The translations under genes and the position numbers were made by a program. Below are positions 1 through 11,657 of a DNA stretch of 64,000 bases, piece after piece; position 1 is the first letter of the stretch; every line of letters starts with the position of its first letter. The notes beneath the pieces were generated by a model. The model did no database searches. It had not been told where the DNA came from and saw only the letters and a program-made list of their open reading frames with translations. Source of the DNA: Zantedeschia hybrid cultivar (taxonomy: Eukaryota > Streptophyta > Magnoliopsida > Alismatales > Araceae); contig JARZZO010000005.1 of the NCBI GenBank assembly GCA_030544215.1, positions 81,187,024 through 81,251,023 on the forward strand, given 5' to 3'.

Positions 1-974
1 TAATTAGTTAAAAGACGTCTTCAAGACACGACGCGTTTTAGGTTTCCTAAGCTATTTCTACTTCTCTTCCGGATGTTTATCCTTATCTTAATTAATCTGA
101 AAGGCGTTATCCAATGTAGACGCGTTTTAGATAATTACAGATAAAGATAAATTAATCTGTATTTATCTGTTGGTTAAGATGGATAAATCCCAAGCTTTTC
201 TATATAAATCCGCGGACACAGAAGAAGCCTATAAATACCTTACATCTTGAAGAGTTAAAAAGTGTTAAGCGTAATATTGAGTGATTATCATTGAGCAATA
301 GCGAGTTGAAGATCGAAGTAACAACGTCGGAAAGCCGAAGCGCTACCATTTCCAGAAGTCGGCGTCCTTTCAAGATTCTTCATCCATTCAAGAATTCAAT
401 CATTGGGCATAAGTCTTTATTTTTCTGCATTCATTTCATTTAGTTCTACATTCTTCATCATTCACTTCATGCAACACACAACACATTCATTCTTTTCAAA
501 ATCTATTTGATTAAGGGGTTTCAAAAGCCACTAAACAAGTAAGTTTACTGTTTAATTGCATGTTTAACATCATGATTAGAATAGATATTATTCTTGCTTA
601 AAGTTCTCATCATTGTTTCTTCATTTCTTTTCTTTCTATTTCTGCTGCACTCAACAAAAGGAGAATCAAAGGGGAGTGAATCATCAAACACAAAGTCACA
701 AGAATCTTTGGACAATCCTCAACCTTAACTTCAAATTCAACAGCAAGAACAAAGAACGAGAAGGGCTCTCTTTCTTCAGCCGGCTGAAGGAGGAGAATCA
801 ATAGCTCAATATCTTCCGCGTTTAAATAGGTAGGCGATCAAAACTTCTTTTGGAACTTTTAAGTTAAAAGTTTATGGCGATCACTTCACGTAGTTGCTGT
901 TTTTAATAGGTTTATTTTACACTAAATAACATAGATTTTTCATGTTAATCACACAATCATTCTAAGCACTCACA
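1..974 (+). repeat. 5' LTR of element A (truncated by window start)
   Basis: It matches 18177-19237 almost base for base and ends in CACTCACA at 974, followed by the primer-binding site. TATA-like motifs lie at 201-209 (TATATAAAT) and 230-237 (TATAAATA). Compared with the 3' LTR it lacks about 86 bp, the equivalent of 18272-18357, bounded by a 26-bp direct repeat; that is a deletion by repeat slippage. Two of the inverted-repeat modules remain, at 8-41 and 98-130. The short ORFs near 610-804 are LTR sequence and not genes. Confidence 0.92.
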
Positions 975-981
975 GCTTTTT

Positions 982-1000
982 TGGCGATCACGGTGGGACT
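982..1000 (+). other. Primer-binding site of element A
   Basis: Seven bases after the LTR end comes TGGCGATCACGGTGGGACT. TGG complements the CCA tail of a tRNA, and the same block stands at the equivalent place in element B. The sequence fits the tRNA-Arg priming reported for Ogre/Tat elements, but the tRNA assignment is from memory and was not aligned. Confidence 0.7.
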
Positions 1001-2003
1001 TGGTCTCGCCATCTTTTAGTTTTTTATTCTTGCTATCATCAATCGGGCACCCACGGTGCACCACTTGTGTCTCTCGACACGTCCTCACCAATTGGTGAGT
1101 GTTTTAGTTTAGTTAATTTCCCTCGTGCACCACGTGCACACCCCTGTGGCAAGATTTTGCCCTCCCCATTGATTAATTGAAAAAGTTGTTTCTGTGATGA
1201 AAATGTTGTGTGATTGATTGGCATCTTGGTTGTTTAGTTAGTAAAATCATCCTGTTAAAATCTGCAACTAAAAAAAATATGTATGAGTTGATTATTTACT
1301 GCTTTTATCCTGTTTGAGGAGGATTCAACCCAGAAAATCCTCCTGTAAAACTGTTTCTGCGACTTGAAAAGCGTCTAGGAGCACTGACGCGTTTTAAACC
1401 GCGTCAACCCATCCAGACGCCTTTTAGTCATTTCCTCTCTGCTGTCTGCATCTGAGTTTCTGCGAAAAAATTAAGATTTTGTTTGAATAGCGTCGACTAT
1501 ACTCGACGCGATTCAGGCAGTTTCTTAGTTAATTTTCAGTTCCCAGATTTTTGTGACTTGTGTGCTACTACCCATTATTATTAAGCATTAGAGGCCATCC
1601 AGGCCATAGGACATACGCATTGAGGCGAATACCCTCCTTTTCTTAGGAACACCTTACTTGACGTCAGCAACTCTCTCTGATTGGGTTGGTCCCTTGATCA
1701 GACTAGAGAAGTTGACGTTAAGACCTCCATAAGTCCCCAAAATCAAGGTACTCCTCCTTGATCATCGGGCTGGTTGTACCAGTTGAAGTCCCGGTTAGAT
1801 TCCATAAAGCGTTGTGAGAGAAAGCCATAGAGAATAACGGCGGATATTGAACTGAAACTAGGATCCTTTCCCTGAGCGAATTTGTGGTTTAATTAAATCC
1901 AAATAACTCAACAAGGAATCTCAAAATCACGTTAAGCATCCACTTGATTGATTAATCTCTGTGCAACTTGTTTGTTAAATCTTTGAAAAAAGAATCTAAC
2001 ATC
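1001..2003 (+). other. 5' leader of element A, non-coding
   Basis: About 1 kb lies between the primer site and the gag ATG at 2004. It carries no credible ORF. It contains a perfect 12-bp palindrome CACCAATTGGTG (1087-1098) flanked by short GTGCACCAC-type repeats, and three inverted-repeat modules (1364-1395, 1396-1430, 1486-1517). The leader is well conserved in element B (57718-58740), so it probably carries packaging or translation signals. Confidence 0.6.
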
Positions 2004-5000
2004 ATGCTGCTGCGATCAGGTAGGGACTTGAGTATGGCTCAAGACGCCATCATCAACTACGAGGGAGATGCTAATGCCCCTCGCGATTCGGACTACAACT
2101 ATGAGAACGGGAGAGATGCTGATGCCTCCCGTAATTCTGTCCCCATTCCATATCGACAAGATGGGAATGTTCGGACACCTCTCTTTCATCCCTATGATCG
2201 ATATCCTGATCTTCCCCCGCATGAATATACGATTCCTAATCCCAATCTTGAGGGGGACATGAATCAGAATGATCCCTCATCCTCTGATCCTTCGGATCTC
2301 GTCAACGCTTTGGGAGTTCTTGCCTCCCGTCTGGACCCTCAGCTGTTCGAGGCAATCCAGTCTATTCTGAAGGGGAAGGCACCCATGCAGCCTGCTGAGC
2401 CGAACCCTGTGGCTCCCCCTATTGTCCCTCAGCAACCTCCTCTTCATCCTCCTTACATCCATCAGGCCGTAGAAGGCCTCCATATTACTTCTCGGCCAGC
2501 TGGGCCGCAGCTTTCATCCTCTAGGCAACCGGCTAGACCGCAAACGCCTGCTTATCAAAATGCCCTCGGGCATGGCGGAAGCTCTGCCGGACCTCCCCTT
2601 TATTGTCCCCCCTGTCCAACGTACTCTAGGCAGCAGGCCTATCAAGTACCTCCACCTCCTCCTCCTCCCCAGGCAGATCTGACCACGCAAGCGTTGCTGG
2701 CCAAAATGGAGCGCATGGATGAGCAATTCAACAACCTCCAGAAGATGATGGGGGTTAAAGCTGCGCCAGAGATCAATTTGCCGAGCCTGCCGGTATTCCA
2801 CCTACCACCCTCTGAGATGCCAGTGTACCGGAAGTACAACGGTACTGGTAACCCCTTCACACATTTGAAGGAGTTTATGTACGAATCGTCTTTCTGGCAG
2901 AACGATAAGAGGTCATTGGCCTTTTTGTTCAGGAGATCTCTAGAGGGACCAGCCCTCGAGTGGTTCTTTTCCTTAGAACCCTCCGAAGTAGAGGACTACG
3001 GTATCGTCTCTCGTAAATTCATTCAACGATACCAAGACAGAGTTGCACCCTCCTTGTCCATCACTGACCTCATAGCAGAAAAGATGAAACCTGATGAGGA
3101 GTTTGTCAGTTTTGCTGACAGGTGGCGGGGCCTGGCCGAAAAGGTGAAGGATCACTTGTCCGAATCTGAGCAAGTGAAGATGTTGATTTCCAACGCCACG
3201 CCCCAGTTCAAGCTCGTCCTCTCCCTGAATAATCTGACCAACATGGCAGAGCTCTATGAAAGAGCACGGTACTGCCAAAATGCCTTCAAGGACGCTACGT
3301 TCTCTAGCGTCTTTGATCCTCACAGACCTAGCAGGCCTCCACCTCGGAAGCCTGCAGTGCCAAATGCTCCTAGCACAGGTCCGACTACTGAGGGCACGCT
3401 CTCTCACGAGCAAGTTAGTAGCATGAATAATAATTCGCCCCAGTTCGTGAGGAACCAGCAGCAGTACCAGAGGCCACCGCAGCCAAACCAGCAGGGGTAC
3501 AGGCAGCAGCAGAACCCCCATTATCAGCAACAGTATCAGCGGCCCCAGCAGCCGAACCAGAACCAGCAACAGCAACAGCTACAGCAGCCGCCGCAACGGC
3601 AACAGCAGTACCAGCAGCCCCAACAACAGCAATATCAGCAACAGCAGCAGTACCAGCCGCGTGCACCACCGGCATACCATAATGTCCCTCCTCCTGCTGA
3701 CTATAATCAGTAGAGAAGACCTCCAGGCCCTAAAAGGGCAGAATACCCGGCCCTCCCAGAATCCTTGGCAGATATCTTCAGTGCTCTAATGGCAGCTAAT
3801 GCCTTAGTTTTGCCAAGGGAAAAGGTTGTCTGGCCTCAAAATGCCGACACGTCCAGGTATTGCTATTTCCATAAGCAACCTGGGCATACCATTGACACAT
3901 GCTTCCAGTTTAGATATTACATTCACGATCTCAACGAGCAGGGCGGCATAGACTGGGAGGAGATGAAAAAGTATATATCAGCCCTGAAGGCGAGAAGACC
4001 ACAGCAGCAGCAGCAAGCAAGACCACCAGCACAAGCAGCACCACCACCCAACATGGGCATAGTGCAGAATCCACTCCCCGAGCACCAGAACCAAAACCAA
4101 GTTGCCCCTATCTTGACAAACAGCCAGTCTGAGGCTGACCGTGGGCAACAGTGGAGAATAGAGGACTCTTCCTCTCTTTATTCAACGGGTCACGTTCAGA
4201 GTACCGCAGAACGACCGCCACGCCGTACCCTCCACATACCTAGGCCACAATCCATTACCATCACCCCTCTACCGACACCAACATATCACTCACCCGCACC
4301 TAATTACCCATTACCACTACCCGCCTTCCTCAAGCCCATTACGCCCCACACCACTACACCTCTACCATATAATCCCCCGCAAACCAATCACGCGCCCTTT
4401 TTACCATCTAGGCCATTACTCCGCGTACCATTCCCTACTTCACCCGCTATCACTACCACCTATCCAGATACCCCCTTACCATCCAGACCGCTATTGCGCG
4501 TACCATTCCACACTTCACCAACCACTTACCCATCCACCATCCAACCCTCTAGGCCTTTAATCCGCACCGCGCCATCACCACCTAACCCTACGCCATCACC
4601 TACATACCAACCCTCCATATCACCTACACCACCCAACTCTGCGGTACTCAAGGTGTCACCCGGATCCTCCACGGTTGAAGAACATGCGCTCCGAAGTGGA
4701 AGGATTTTCAACAAAGTTTTCCCTCAGTCCACAGTTAGAGACGGCCCATCACAGCCGACTGAAGGAGCCCATAATGAAGAGAGTGCACCAGGCACTCAAT
4801 ATGATTTGTTGAAACATCTGGACAGAACACCGGCACGGATCACCGTACTTGAACTGATCAAAAGGTCGAAGAGTCACCAAGAAGCCTTAATGGAATATCT
4901 ACAGAAGGTGATGGTCAACGAGGACATGCCGGTAGAAAAAATTGCAGCACTACTAGTTCCTCAGGGGGATCAACCCTCCATTACATTTCACACATCGGAA

Positions 5001-6626
5001 CTAGCACCGCCAGCAGCCAGAAGCATGGCTCTGAGCATCACGGTCAACATCTGTAAGAAGGCCGTGGATGCATGCCTGGTAGATACAGGGACTTCAATCA
5101 ATGTTTTACCTCCGAAGACCCTGGAGGTGTGCGGTGTGCCCAAAGAAAAATGGCTACCTAGCCCCATCTCTTTGACAGCATATGACAATTCTACCCGTTC
5201 CCCTCTGGGAATGGTTTATTTGAAGGTGGAGCTAGGCCCTGTAAGTCATGCAGAGGTCGAATTTCACATCCTAGAAATCGACCCTTCTATAAATGCCATT
5301 TTGGGTCGTCCTTACATGAAAACTCTTGAGGCGATTCCCTCCACGAATCACCAATGCCTCAAATTCCCTTTCAAAGGATGAATTATTAAAGTAACGAGCA
5401 TGTCGATCCTTGCTGCTGCTCATACCTTGGATATTAAATCTGCTGCTTTACCTGGCCGGCAACCTTTTCTGTCGGTATTACAGGTCTATCATCCAGTGGC
5501 TGATCCTCTAAAAGCTGCCACTATTTCTCCATACCCGTTAAATACCATAAAAAGGGGGAAGTGCATGAGTACCCCAGGATGGAGAATTATGATGAAGAGT
5601 GGTTATCAGCCTGGGAAAGGTCTGGGCACACAATTGCAAGACAGGACCACTCCTGTTAAAGATCATCGAGCAACACCTGGAAGTGGTCTGGGCTACAGGC
5701 CAAGAAAACTTAAACAAGACCTGGTTCAGCAAGCAGAGATTGAAGAAGGTCGGAAAATCCTGGAGACAATGTCTACACCACCTAAGGAAGGCCGAGATCC
5801 CCTAACATGGACCCTGTATACACATTTTGTAAAAGGGCCCATAATTAGCCACGACAACACGGTGGTCATTACTTCGTGTTTTGATTTCCATGACATATAT
5901 GGGAGGGACTTGGCCAGGCATTGCTCAGAACTACTTACGTATCAATCCTTGGAGGCTCTGCGGCCTATGAAAAGGAGAAAATTTCATGATCCTGAATGCG
6001 AATGGTACAGGTGGTTCGATCTGAGAGACCTTTACATTGCACTGAACAGATTGTTCCTAGATCCTGCAGAACCCAAGTGGCCGCCGCAGATTGATGAGCT
6101 GATTGAAAGCCCTGGTACCATCTTTGATAAGCGGATATTGCTGTCTGAAGAGACCGACGAAGGGGAGCCAGATGACCCCTATGAAGCTGGTTACACTACA
6201 GATCTGCTCTGGAGGGGGACATATCCTTCCCATGTCTTCATGCTCCATACTCTGTTTCGCACACTGCTCTTGACCCCGACTTGGTCGCGGGTCATTATTG
6301 AAGATATTCCACGGGCTCCGCCCGTTATGATTGCTCTGTCCCCTCGGGACCTTATTCCACAACCTCCTCTCGATCTAGAGAGGATGTATGATTTGATCTG
6401 GGACATATTACTATATGATCCCCCTAACCCTCTGGCCTTGGTGCCACTTCCTCCATCTGATTCTCCTTCTATTTGTATTCATTCCTGTTTCATGTTTAAT
6501 TCCTCTGATATCCAAAAAAAAACACCAATTTTACAACAAATTCTTCTCAGATCCTTATCAAGGAAACTTCTTACTTGTCCGATCACACCCTATTGCGCGG
6601 GTCTTTCGGTCAAGATTCTCTCCTAG
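2004..6626 (+). pseudogene. Gag-Pro polyprotein of element A, with two nonsense mutations
   Basis: The ORF is read from ATG 2004 (start MLLRSGRD, shared with element B). In order it encodes a Pro-rich region, a retrotransposon gag domain (about residues 270-430), a Gln-rich stretch (475-555), a C-x2-H-x4-H-x4-C zinc knuckle (about 617-634), a Pro-rich linker, an aspartic protease with DTG (about residue 1027), a G-patch-like domain (about 1190-1235, GYQPGKGLG) and an unassigned tail. The frame is broken by TAG at 3711-3713 and TGA at 5379-5381, where B has CAG and CGA. Both are C-to-T changes at CHG or CG sites. Without the stops it would run unbroken to 6626. Confidence 0.9.
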
Positions 6627-9600
6627 ATCTACTCTGCCCCTCCCCTCGGGAGGATTCTCTTGTATTTCCACTTGTATCCCAGGATTTCTATCATGCTTCA
6701 TCTTCATTAGGTTATAATAGGGAGTTTAGTGAAGTTAGGCAGTCTAGTTTTAAGCAGGTTAGGAAGTCTAGGAAGCCTAAGGGTAGGCGAATTCCAGATA
6801 GATACCTCCAGGACTTAGCTGATAGATGCTTTTCTTGCTCTTTAATCCCTCAATTTTTAGAAAATCCAATTCAGATGCCAGAAGATTGTATGGACGATGA
6901 GTCAGTCAATGATGGGTATGGGTTATATGAGTTAGTGCATGAAAAGGACCCCATTATTGAAGATGAGGAAGATGACGAGGACGCAGCTGAGGCATATGCC
7001 AGTGGAGTAAAGAGATTCGATGAACCCTCAGCTGCCGTAGAAGAGCCCACCAAAGAAATCAATTTAGGGACTGAAGACGAACCTAAGGTTGTCCTCGTCA
7101 GCAAAAATCTTTCTACAGAGGATGAGAAGGCAATGGTACAAGTACTTAAGGACTACAAGGACACTTTCGCCTAGAGTTATGAAGATATGCCAGAGTTAGA
7201 CTCATCTTTAGTTGAACACAGGTTGACATTAAAGGATGGAGCTAGCCCGGTCAAGCAGAAATTAAGGCGATTCCACCCACAAATGGCTCTAAAGATGAAG
7301 GAAGAGGTCGACAAATTGCATAAAGCCAAATTTATTAGAGTTGTCCTTTATCCACAATGGGTGGCCAACATAGTCCCGGTTATGAAGAAGGACGGGAAGG
7401 TCAGAATTTGCATTGACTTCCGCGATCTGAACTGGGCGTGTCCTAAAGATGATTTTCCATTGCCTCATATTGATGTACTCATTGATAATACTGCTGGCTA
7501 TGAAACATTATCGTTTATGGACGGATTTTCAGGATACAATCAGATTAAGCTAGCAGAAGAAGATCAAGAGAAAACGTCATTCACTACACCTTGGGGAACA
7601 TACTGCTATGTTGTCATGCCATTTGGGTTAAAGAATGCTGGAGCCACTTATCAAAGGGCTATGATGGCAATATTTCATGACATGATGCACATAGATCTGG
7701 AAGTGTATGTGCATGATTTATTGGTTAAATCTAAGACAAAGGCTGAGCACGCCAAAGTTTTGGCAAGGGTATTAGAGAGATCGAGAGAGTATCAGTTAAA
7801 GATGAACCCCAAGAAATGTGTATTCGGGGTATCTTCAGGAAAATTGCTTGGATTTATTGTCAGCAAACGGAGAATTGAGATCGATCCCAACAAGGCGAAA
7901 GCTATTAGAGAAATGCCACCTCTCAAAAACTTGAAAGAGTTAAGAGGATTAATCGGGAGGTTGCAATTTATTCGTCGTTTTGTCTCCCAGCATTCACAAA
8001 GGTGTAAGCCGTTTTACGAGCTTACCAAGCCGGGAGTCAAATTTGACTGGGACGATAAGTGTCAGGAAGCATTCGATGGATTAAAGAACTATTTAGCAAG
8101 TCCTCCTGTTTTGAGACCACCATCTCCAGGCAAACCATTGATACTTTACATTTCAGTCTTGGATGATGCAGTGGGGGCTGTCCTAGCACAAGAGGATGAA
8201 GAAGGAAAAGAGAGGGCAGCCTACTATCTCTCTAAACTTCTCAACCCCGCTGAACAGAGATATACAGCGATGAAGAAAACATGTGCAGCATTGGTCTGGG
8301 TTGTGCAGAAATTGAAGCATTATTTTCTGGCCTATGAAGTCCATCTCATCGCTAGGATGAATCCAATCAAATTCCTTCTGGAGAAATCTATTCTTACTGA
8401 TAGGTTAGGGCGATGGCAAAGCTTTCTATCTCAATTCGATATCATTTATATTCAGTAGAAAGCGATCAAGGGCTATGCCATAGCAGAACATCTCGCTCAT
8501 CATCCCCTTCCTCGATTTGATCCAGTGCGATCAAAGTTTCCGGATGAGGAACTGATGTCCGTAAATCAAATCAGAGATGATATGTGGACTCTGCATTTTG
8601 ACGGAGCTATGAATTCTCATGGAAAGGGGATCAGTATCGTTCTGTTATCACCTGAAGGCGTCACCATTCCACAAGCCTTTCAGCTCGATTTTCCAGTCAC
8701 TAACAATATAGCTGAATACGAGGCACTTCTTGCTAGCCTCGAGGCTGCTCATTTCCATGGTGCCACCAAACTCAGGATTGTGGGTGATAGCCAATTAATT
8801 CTTCGCCAAGTGTTGACCAAGTATCGAACTCTTGATCCCAAGCTCAAGCCTTATCAAGAACTTACTTCTGCTTACTCAAAGCTTTTCACGAAATTGATCT
8901 TTGTCTATGTCCCTAGGAATCAAAACATCTTAGCTGACGCTCTAGCTTCATTGGCATCTTCTCTTGATTTTCCAATCAGCAAGCAATCCGAATCAATCAT
9001 AGTTCATAGGCGTCTTTCACCCGCCGTGAAAGACCCTTCATTTCTTAGAACTAAGGAGAAGCTGCTGAAGAAAGTCAAAGACGGAGATATCGTGGAAAAA
9101 AGAGAAATCATGTTAATGGAGCTGTTAGAAGAGATGGATGATGAACAGAAGCCATGGTATTATGAGATTGCCAAATATTGTGAAGATCAATCGTATCCTG
9201 AGGAAGTTACAACTGAAGAGAAGAGAGCTATCAGGAGAGTTGCTCAACGATATACCCTAGTTGGAGGAGCACTGTACAAAAGAGGTTTTGATGGAGTTCT
9301 TCTAAGATGTCTAGACGAAGATGAGCTTTGGAAGGTTATGGAACGAACTCATAGTGGAGTTTGTGGTGGCCATGTCAATGGACAGATGCTAGCAAAAAAG
9401 ATCCTTAGACAAGGATTTTATTGGCCAACCATGGAAGAAAACTGTGTAGGATATGTCCGTAGGTATGCTAAGTGTCAACTTCACGCCGACAAAATTCATT
9501 CTCCTGCATCTTCACTCCATCCTGTTTCTTCCTCATGGCCTTTCTCCATGTGGGCTTTCGACATTATTGGACTCCTTGGTAATCCAGATTCCGGCATCAA

Positions 9601-10414
9601 GCAAAAATCTTTCATTCTCACGGCAACGGAATACTTCACCAAGTGGGCAGAAGCTGAAGCGTACGTGGAGATCAAAGCATCAATCGTCTGCAAGTTCATC
9701 ATGAAGAACATCATCACCCGATTTGGAATTCCAAGCACCATCGTCACCGACAACGGACCGCTGTTCGTGTCACAAGAATTGAAGGACCTCTGCAACAGGT
9801 ATAGAATTGCATTGCATCATTCATCTCCTTATTATCCGCAAGGCAATGGCCAAGCAGAGAGAACAAATAAGACTTTGATAAAAATCATCAAAAAGACGTG
9901 CAAATCTAATAAATTTGCAGACTGGCCAGAAAAATTGGTTGAGGCTCTATGGGCCTACCAAACTTCAATCCGCACGCCCACTGGGCAAACTCCTTATTCC
10001 TTAACATTTGGAATGGAGGCGATAGTTCCATATGAGATCCTTATACCGTCATTAAGAGTACAATTGAATAAGGAATTTTCCATTGATGAACATCGTTCAG
10101 CACTCCTTGCTCAATTGGAACTTTTCGATGAGAAAAGATGGTCAGCTGCTAATCATGCAAAAGTTTATCAAAACAGACTAGCACGTTTTTATCAAAAGAA
10201 AGTCATTGAACGTAAATTCAAAGTCGGTGAAATGGTCGTCAAAAGGATTTTTGTAAAACCTGGTGGTCCGCGTTCTAAGCTCCAACCCAACTGGGAGGGA
10301 TCTTATGTTGTATCGCACGCTTTTTCTGGTAATGCTTATCGTCTTGTTAATGCAGAAGGAGAAGAGCTAAATCATCCCTGGAATGGCTTACATCTTAAGA
10401 AATACTACCCTTAG
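6509..10414 (+). pseudogene. Pol polyprotein of element A: RT, RNase H, aRNase H, integrase; inactivated
   Basis: This frame is -1 relative to Gag-Pro and opens just after a stop at 6506-6508. There is no good ATG; the first convenient codon is TTG 6575. Stops at 7172-7174 (Trp in B) and 8456-8458 (Gln in B) interrupt it. The RT domain lies around 7240-7900; its catalytic box reads YVHD (7706-7717) instead of YVDD. A degenerate Ty3 RNase H follows (about 8040-8450), then an archaeal-type RNase H (about 8582-8960; FDGA, AEYEAL, GDSQL, ADAL). The integrase HHCC finger has Tyr at 9464-9466 where B has Cys. The integrase core (D-D-E) runs to about 10000. The product cannot be functional. Confidence 0.92.
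6514..6522 (+). promoter_or_regulatory. A-run at the Gag-Pro/Pol frame change, candidate -1 frameshift site
   Basis: Nine consecutive A residues lie just inside the window where both frames are open (6509-6626). The Pol frame opens only six bases upstream. In element B the run is twelve A residues (53232-53243, minus strand), a change of exactly one codon, so the relative frame is preserved. Confidence 0.45.
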
Positions 10415-10713
10415 GTTAGAGAGTCGATCAGTATGGCACAAAGACCAGTGGAATCAGAAAGTTTATAAACTCGAATTTCCTTATTAGTCTGGATAACTTA
10501 ACTTCAAACACATTACTACACATACTGACACGTTTGATTCGTGAGTAACAAGAGATGCTAAGTCCTAAAGAATACCGAAGCTTGACCGAAAGGGTAAAGT
10601 ACAAATCATTCATTTTAAAGCAAAAATTATGTTTTATACTCGGCCCATGATGTCGGAACGAGACTTAGAATAGACTACTAAGAATACCCACCATCTTAGT
10701 AGGAGGCCGTCAT

Positions 10714-10729
10714 AAAAAAAGGGGGGAGA
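10714..10729 (+). other. Internal polypurine tract
   Basis: Seven A residues, six G residues and AGA lie about 300 bp after the pol stop. This is a canonical plus-strand primer motif, yet the 3' LTR is 7.2 kb away. The bases directly before the real 3' LTR (AAGGTGAGGCAGC) are only weakly purine-rich. A copy occurs in element B at 49016-49032. Confidence 0.5.
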
Positions 10730-11165
10730 TCCGTCCCGAAGAAAAGAATAGAAAAGCAAAAGTAAAAGGCAAAAAGCCAAATGTCAAATCAAAAAGGTCA
10801 TCACATTACAAACGTTACATCAAGGCCATGAAATGAAACGAAAGGGAACGCAAGGTCGATAAATACCCCGGAAAGAAAATGACCGAACCTCAACGGATAT
10901 TAGGGTAGGAAAGGAACATCTTTTTAAGTCTCCGGAACCTTCTCATGGGCTTTCTAAAACTTATTCTTCATTTCTTTCTAAAGAGGCGTACTCCAAACTT
11001 AAGGAATGACTTAGATTGACTGAGGATCAAATCATCAAATGGGATCACAAATGGAAACACAAATTCAAACACGATGGGTTTTTAAGTTAAGTTGTTAAAG
11101 AACAATTTGAGAATTAAGTTAATAAATGAATATGATCTTTTGATCTGAGTACCATGCTGATCTTT

Positions 11166-11275
11166 TAGTCAAAAATTAAAAAAAAATACATATGTCAAAA
11201 ATCCAAAAAAATACATATGTCAAAAATCCAAAAAAATACATATGTCAAAATTAAAAAAAAAAGCATATATTTCAA
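11166..11275 (+). repeat. A-rich minisatellite in element A
   Basis: About four units of roughly 25 bp, each resembling TCAAAAATCCAAAAAAATAC followed by ATATG, are arranged in tandem. The homologous array in element B (48180-48590) is far longer. Confidence 0.8.
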
Positions 11276-11657
11276 AACCCAAATAAAAATGAATATTTCG
11301 AAACAACAAAAATATTTCATTTAGCATTTGCTTGTTGCACTTAGTGTGTTTCATTTCTTTTATTTTCAGTAAGCATCTGTTTGCTTGCATGTTGCATTTT
11401 GCTTAAGTTTGATTATTCTCATTACCTTTGTTAATAAAGGCTATGCCCCTTGACCATTTATTGAAGGAAAAATTAATTGACCATTTATTTGGTCATGCAA
11501 GGGGCTAAGCCTAAATAGATACTTAACATATTTGTTAAGTATGTACAGGATGCAAGACAAGCACAGGAACACAAGATTGGAGCCCAAAAGTTTCATGTAT
11601 ATCATCAAAAGGTATTTTGTACATGATACATAGAAGAAAAAGAAAATACATAAGCCC

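Larger units (their letters stand above)
10415..11657 (+). other. Pol-to-cassette spacer of element A
   Basis: No gene is visible. It contains a strong internal polypurine tract at 10714-10729 and an A-rich minisatellite at 11166-11275. The same order, in inverse orientation, is found in element B (47809-49330). Confidence 0.6.

Noticed and set aside
1968..2003. Upstream TTG start for gag
   Set aside because: Plant elements start at ATG; ATG 2004 is shared by both copies and gives the common MLLRSGRD start.
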